Below are positions 5,870 through 8,985 of a stretch of 8,985 nucleotides of DNA, in pieces (the first letter of the stretch is position 1; each line of letters starts with the position of its first letter). The position numbers and the translations under genes were made by a program. The DNA comes from Clostridia bacterium (GTDB lineage Bacteria > Bacillota > Clostridia > Oscillospirales > CAG-272), in contig JAGAUC010000328.1 in the NCBI GenBank assembly GCA_017621015.1, positions 1-8,985 on the forward strand, in the 5' to 3' direction. The notes below the pieces were generated by a model. The model saw nothing but the letters and a program-made list of their open reading frames with translations. It had not been told where the DNA came from and searched no databases.

Positions 5870-7159
5870 ATGAAATTTTCGGCGGCAGGTGATGCCATTA
5901 TTCAAAGAAGGATCTACGAGGGGTACGATTTTGAATCGATCCGAGAGGTGATCCTTGAGGGCGATGCCAGATTTTTTAATCTGGAGACCACGGTCAACCG
6001 TGAGGGCGAGTGCTTTGCCTCGCAATTCAGCGGCGGCACGTATATTCGCACCAATCCCGAGATGCTGGAGGATATGAAAAAGTTCGGCTTCAATATGACC
6101 ACCTTCAACAACAATCACGCCTTTGATTTTTCCTACAAGGGAATGGAAAAGACGCTGGAGGCGTTGAATGCCAGCGGCCTTGTGCACGCGGGCGTGGGAA
6201 GAAATATGGGTGAGGCGAGCGCACCGGCGTATCTGGATACGCCAAACGGCCGCGTGGCTCTCATTTCCGTCAACACCTGCTTTGAGCCCTCGATGATGGC
6301 GGGTGGTGTGACCGAGCGTTTTCCCGGACGCCCCGGTGTGTTCGGTGTCCGTCACAACAAAAAGGTGATTGTGAAGAAGGAAACCCTTGAGACCTTGCGC
6401 GACATTGCTAAGCGGACGATGCTCAATGCCGAGGAGGAGATGGAGATCCGAGATGGCTATAAGTTGCCCGTGCCCGAAAATCTTCTGTATTTCGATGGTA
6501 CACTTTTTGAGTGCGGCGAGGACGAGGGGGTTTACACCTCGGTACACGAGGGGGATATGAAGCGCCTGGAGAATTCGATTGCAGAAGCCAAGTTTCTCGC
6601 AGATGCGGTGCTTATTTCGGTGCATTCGCATACGCTGAAGGGTGACAACAAGGAGGATCCTGCTGACTTTATCGTGGAGCTGGCGCACAAGTGCATTGAC
6701 GCGGGTGCCGATGCCATCATCGGTCACGGTCCGCATCTGCTCCAGCCCATCGAGGTATACAGGGATAAGCCCATTTTCTACTCGCTTGGCGACTTTATTC
6801 TGGAGCTTTACAGCGTGCCCGTAGCCCCTGCTGATTTCTACGGAAAGGTGGGTATGCATCACGAGGCAGGTGTTCACGAGCTTCTTCGCACGCGCTCCAA
6901 GAACTTTACCATTGGTCTGATGGAGCAGAGAAAGATGCTGCAGACCGTGATTCCCGTGTGGGAAATGAAGGACGGCAAAATGACCGGTCTGAAGCTTTTT
7001 CCGCTTGAGGGAAGGATGCGTGACAAGGGCAACAAGAACGAGATGGGCCTTCCGTTCCTTGTGGAGGACGACGATATTTTCGAGCGTCTTTCGGCAATGT
7101 GTAAGCCGTATGGCGTAAGCATGAAGAAAAACGGCAAATTTATCGAATGTGAATGGTGA
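5870..7159 (+). CDS. CapA family protein (metallophosphatase-like fold)
   Basis: The product has 429 residues and belongs to the CapA/PgsA-like branch of the calcineurin-like metallophosphatase superfamily. Motifs in order are GD (7-8), NLET (37-40), NNNH (80-83), HSH (252-254), GHGPH (285-289) and YSLGDF (304-309). These D, E, N and H positions are the expected metal and substrate ligands. The segment from about 140 to 240 is a longer insertion than in plain CapA domains and carries an Arg/Gly-Pro rich stretch (VTERFPGRPGVFGV, 147-160). CapA in Bacillus takes part in poly-gamma-glutamate capsule formation and is membrane-anchored. Here there is no signal peptide, no membrane helix and no capB/capC neighbour, so a capsule role is doubtful and a cytoplasmic hydrolase or ligase-like role is more likely (inference). 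AAAGGG (5858-5863) lies 6 bases before the ATG. It is the first gene of the operon with nadE. Confidence 0.88.
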   Translation: MKFSAAGDAIIQRRIYEGYDFESIREVILEGDARFFNLETTVNREGECFASQFSGGTYIRTNPEMLEDMKKFGFNMTTFNNNHAFDFSYKGMEKTLEALNASGLVHAGVGRNMGEASAPAYLDTPNGRVALISVNTCFEPSMMAGGVTERFPGRPGVFGVRHNKKVIVKKETLETLRDIAKRTMLNAEEEMEIRDGYKLPVPENLLYFDGTLFECGEDEGVYTSVHEGDMKRLENSIAEAKFLADAVLISVHSHTLKGDNKEDPADFIVELAHKCIDAGADAIIGHGPHLLQPIEVYRDKPIFYSLGDFILELYSVPVAPADFYGKVGMHHEAGVHELLRTRSKNFTIGLMEQRKMLQTVIPVWEMKDGKMTGLKLFPLEGRMRDKGNKNEMGLPFLVEDDDIFERLSAMCKPYGVSMKKNGKFIECEW

Positions 7160-7163
7160 AAAA

Positions 7164-7895
7164 ATGTTTGATGCAAAGAGAATAACGAAAGAATGTGTGG
7201 CGTGGATCCGCGACTTCTTTGAAAGGAACGGAAAGGATTGCAACGCGGTCGTTGGTATTTCGGGCGGTAAGGATAGCTCGGTGGTGGCTGCGCTGTGTGT
7301 GGAGGCACTGGGCAAGGAGCGCGTGGTCGGAGTCCTTATGCCCTGCGGCGAGCAGCACGACATTGACTGTGCCTATCAGCTGGTCGACCATCTGGGAATT
7401 CGCCGCTACGAGGTCAACATTAAGGGGGCCGTTGAGGGCATCAAGGCGGCGTTCCCGAAGGATCTGCCGATGACCGAGCAATCGAGAAACAATCTGTCGC
7501 CACGTATTCGTATGAGCGTGCTTTACGCCGTTTCGCAGAGCGTAAACGGCCGTGTGGCCAACACCTGCAACCTCTCGGAGGACTGGGTTGGCTACTCTAC
7601 GCGCTACGGCGATTCGGCGGGCGATTTCAGCCCGCTGTCAAGACTGACCGTGCAGGAGGTCAAGGCGATCGGTCGCGTGCTCGGACTTCCCCAAAATCTT
7701 GTGGATAAGACCCCCATCGATGGGCTTTGCGGAAAGACTGACGAGGACAATCTTGGCTTCACCTATGCTGAGCTTGACCGCTACATCCGTACGGGCGAGA
7801 TCGAGGACAAGGAAAAGAAGGCCATCATCGACCGAAAGCATGTGATGAATCAGTTTAAGCTGGAGCTTATGTCTTGCTTTGAGCCAAATATTTAA
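7164..7895 (+). CDS. nadE: NAD(+) synthase, ammonia-dependent
   Basis: This enzyme makes NAD from nicotinate adenine dinucleotide, ATP and ammonia in the cytoplasm, the last step of NAD synthesis. The 243-residue product has the adenine-nucleotide alpha hydrolase P-loop SGGKDS (33-38), an RIRMSVLYAVSQ helix (114-125), NLSEDWVGYSTRYGD (136-150) in place of the usual GTxNxSE and GYFTKYGD signature, and KTPIDGLCGKTDEDNLGF (182-199) as the substrate loop. There is no glutaminase domain, so free ammonia or a separate partner supplies nitrogen. The signature differs in detail from E. coli NadE and fits a divergent Clostridia/Bacteroides-like subgroup I recall. The ATG at 7164, 4 bases after the capA-like stop, is preferred with GGTGA at 7155-7159 (short spacing of 4). 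An in-frame GTG at 7149 overlaps the upstream gene and has no evident Shine-Dalgarno site. Coupled translation is likely. Confidence 0.9.
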   Translation: MFDAKRITKECVAWIRDFFERNGKDCNAVVGISGGKDSSVVAALCVEALGKERVVGVLMPCGEQHDIDCAYQLVDHLGIRRYEVNIKGAVEGIKAAFPKDLPMTEQSRNNLSPRIRMSVLYAVSQSVNGRVANTCNLSEDWVGYSTRYGDSAGDFSPLSRLTVQEVKAIGRVLGLPQNLVDKTPIDGLCGKTDEDNLGFTYAELDRYIRTGEIEDKEKKAIIDRKHVMNQFKLELMSCFEPNI

Positions 7896-7915
7896 CGATT
7901 AAGGAGAAAACCGAG

Positions 7916-8842
7916 ATGGAAAAGCTTTATAATGCACAAACCAAAATGTATAAGGGCTACCCCGAGCTTCGCAAGCTGGGCGTAGTCGGTAAGAATTCGG
8001 AGTCTACCCCCTTTGTGTGGAATGGCGTGGATATGCGTATGGAGTCCTGCTACACCGAGAAACCGACACACGCGGTGATTCGCGAGCGTGAGAGCGGCAA
8101 GATCCTCTCCACCGTCGGTGAGAACGAATTTTTCTATTCCTTCTACATGGAAAACGGCACGGCGTACGTGCTGGGTACCAAGGTGGAGGAGCCCATCAAG
8201 AACACCATTATGATCTACGAGAGCACCGACCTCATTAACTGGAAGGGAAGAAAGCTGCTGGACAATCCTGGCTGGAACTACTTTAACACCTCGCTGACCA
8301 AGGGACCCGATGGTTACGTTCTGCTTATCGAGGCCAATCAGCCTTTTGAGTACAGCGGCCCCGGCCCGTACGATTTCACGCTCTTTTTTGCCACCTCCAA
8401 GGATATGGTGCATTGGGAGCATATGGATCCGAATCTTGGATTTTCTAAGGAGAGATATATGGGCGGCCCCTGGTTCCACTACTCCAACGGTTGGTATTAC
8501 CTTATCTCGGTGACCAAGCTTCCGCTCAAGCGTTACACCAACTGCATTTACCGCACCAAGGACTTCCACGATTGGGAGGCGGGCATCTACAATCCCATTA
8601 TGATGCCGAGCAATATGGACCGCGTGATCAGTCCCCTTGCACACGGACTTACCGAGGCGGATATGCAGACCATCGCCACGCACTTTATCATCAACAACAG
8701 CGACATTGATATGTGCGCCTGGAAGGACGGCAAGACTCTTATGGTCTACAACACCGGCAACCAGCTCGGTACCGGCTTCCTCGCCGAGGCGGTCTACGAC
8801 GGTACGATGGATCAGTACCTCGCCGCTTGCTTTGATGAATAA
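7916..8842 (+). CDS. Beta-propeller glycosidase-like protein (GH32/43/117-type fold)
   Basis: The product has 308 residues, no signal peptide and no membrane segment. The repeated blade motif with Ser or Thr, then Asp, and Trp three to four residues on is seen three times: YESTDLINW (101-109), ATSKDMVHW (159-167) and YRTKDFHDW (212-220), each followed by an acidic or Gly-rich turn. This pattern is usual in five-bladed propeller glycosidases of the GH32, GH43, GH117 and GH130 groups. The C-terminal NNSDIDMCAW (260-269), GNQLG (281-285) and FLAEAVYDGT (288-297) match what I recall of an uncharacterised subgroup of such proteins. Catalytic residues cannot be assigned with safety; D39, E43 and D263/D265 are candidates. 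AAGGAG (7901-7906) lies 9 bases before the ATG, 20 bases after nadE. It probably acts inside the cell on a small sugar or sugar-linked compound. It is the last gene of the operon. Confidence 0.85.
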   Translation: MEKLYNAQTKMYKGYPELRKLGVVGKNSESTPFVWNGVDMRMESCYTEKPTHAVIRERESGKILSTVGENEFFYSFYMENGTAYVLGTKVEEPIKNTIMIYESTDLINWKGRKLLDNPGWNYFNTSLTKGPDGYVLLIEANQPFEYSGPGPYDFTLFFATSKDMVHWEHMDPNLGFSKERYMGGPWFHYSNGWYYLISVTKLPLKRYTNCIYRTKDFHDWEAGIYNPIMMPSNMDRVISPLAHGLTEADMQTIATHFIINNSDIDMCAWKDGKTLMVYNTGNQLGTGFLAEAVYDGTMDQYLAACFDE

Positions 8843-8847
8843 AAACC

Positions 8848-8880
8848 AAAAACCGCGTCAATTTTTGACGCGGTTTTTTT
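8848..8880 (+). terminator. Intrinsic terminator of the capA-nadE-propeller operon
   Basis: AACCGCGTCA (8851-8860) pairs with TGACGCGGTT (8866-8875) around a 5-base loop. A-runs before and a T-run after (to 8880) extend the stem and give the U-tract. It starts 5 bases after the last stop codon of the operon. The A-rich left flank would also allow use on the opposite strand. Confidence 0.94.
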
Positions 8881-8883
8881 GTG

Positions 8884-8985
8884 TAAATTGAAGTTTGTCG
8901 AAGGGGAACGTGGGGCTCTGCCCCAAACCCCGCCACCTTTAAAAAGGTGGACCAAACTTTTGCAGAATGGGTCTGCTTAAACTTC
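8884..8985. repeat. Palindromic intergenic repeat, right copy (inverted)
   Basis: It starts with TAAATTGAAGTTTGT (8884-8898), the exact reverse complement of 76-90. Then come three short palindromes: GGGGC/GCCCC (8912-8924), CCACCTTT/AAAGGTGG (8933-8950) and GCAGA/TCTGC (8962-8976). CCAAACTTT (8952-8960) mirrors the AAAAGTTTT of the left copy. The stem bases differ from those of the left copy but stay complementary. It carries no credible coding region. It runs off the window edge, so its outer boundary is unknown. Confidence 0.7.

Noticed and set aside
5747..7363. A 538-residue open frame on the minus strand across the capA-like gene
   Set aside because: It runs through the capA promoter and the start of nadE, is rich in His, Arg and Leu as expected from the complement of GC-biased codons, has no recognisable motif, and the plus-strand gene has clear family motifs.
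7892..8683. A 263-residue minus-strand open frame opposite the propeller gene
   Set aside because: Same reasoning: basic and His-rich composition, no family motif, and the plus strand shows repeated blade motifs.
8912..8976. A structured non-coding RNA or riboswitch in the right-hand palindromes
   Set aside because: The hairpins lie after a strong terminator, match the dispersed-repeat look of the left end, and no known riboswitch core was recognised.
1..8985. The window as a composite transposon bounded by inverted repeats
   Set aside because: No transposase or integrase is present, the two elements differ apart from a 15-base core and general layout, and the contents look like ordinary chromosomal genes.

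Overview
The window looks like the chromosome of a moderately GC-rich member of the Clostridia (Bacillota), probably an uncultured gut or rumen lineage. The signs are SigA-type promoters of the form TTGACW-N17-TAAAAT, A/G-rich Shine-Dalgarno sites 6-9 bases before starts, compact intrinsic terminators, and two G/C-rich palindromic intergenic repeats of a kind common in that class. Species-level placement is not possible from this sequence. There is no rRNA, tRNA, CRISPR array, transposase or phage gene, and no gene-free stretch longer than 300 bases.

Layout. (1) 1-90: a palindromic intergenic repeat. (2) 104-3286: a two-gene unit on the plus strand with a strong promoter, an AEC-family permease and a 692-residue cytoplasmic protein with a glycosidase-like barrel and a duplicated helical N-terminal module. 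It ends in a terminator shared with the convergent gene. (3) 3285-4723: a MATE-family efflux protein on the minus strand with its own promoter. (4) 4752-5749: a divergent EamA-family permease, whose promoter runs straight into a GC-rich hairpin with a T-tract, and which ends in a perfect palindromic terminator. (5) 5781-8880: a three-gene plus-strand operon encoding a CapA-type metallophosphatase-like protein, an ammonia-dependent NAD synthase and a beta-propeller glycosidase-like protein, with one promoter and one terminator. (6) 8884-8985: a second palindromic repeat, inverted relative to the first and sharing an exact 15-base core with it.

How the genes fit together. The permeases (AEC, MATE, EamA) are generic exporters or importers of unknown substrate. 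Two unrelated glycosidase-like proteins, both without signal peptides, sit in separate operons, which suggests intracellular glycan or glycoside metabolism. Only the NAD synthase has a reaction that can be named firmly. The most interesting points are the CapA/NadE/propeller operon, an ungapped 50-residue internal duplication in the 692-residue protein, the hairpin fused to the EamA promoter, and the inverted repeat elements at both ends. I do not see proof of a new defence or mobile system. The novelty here is in uncharacterised enzyme families and their grouping.
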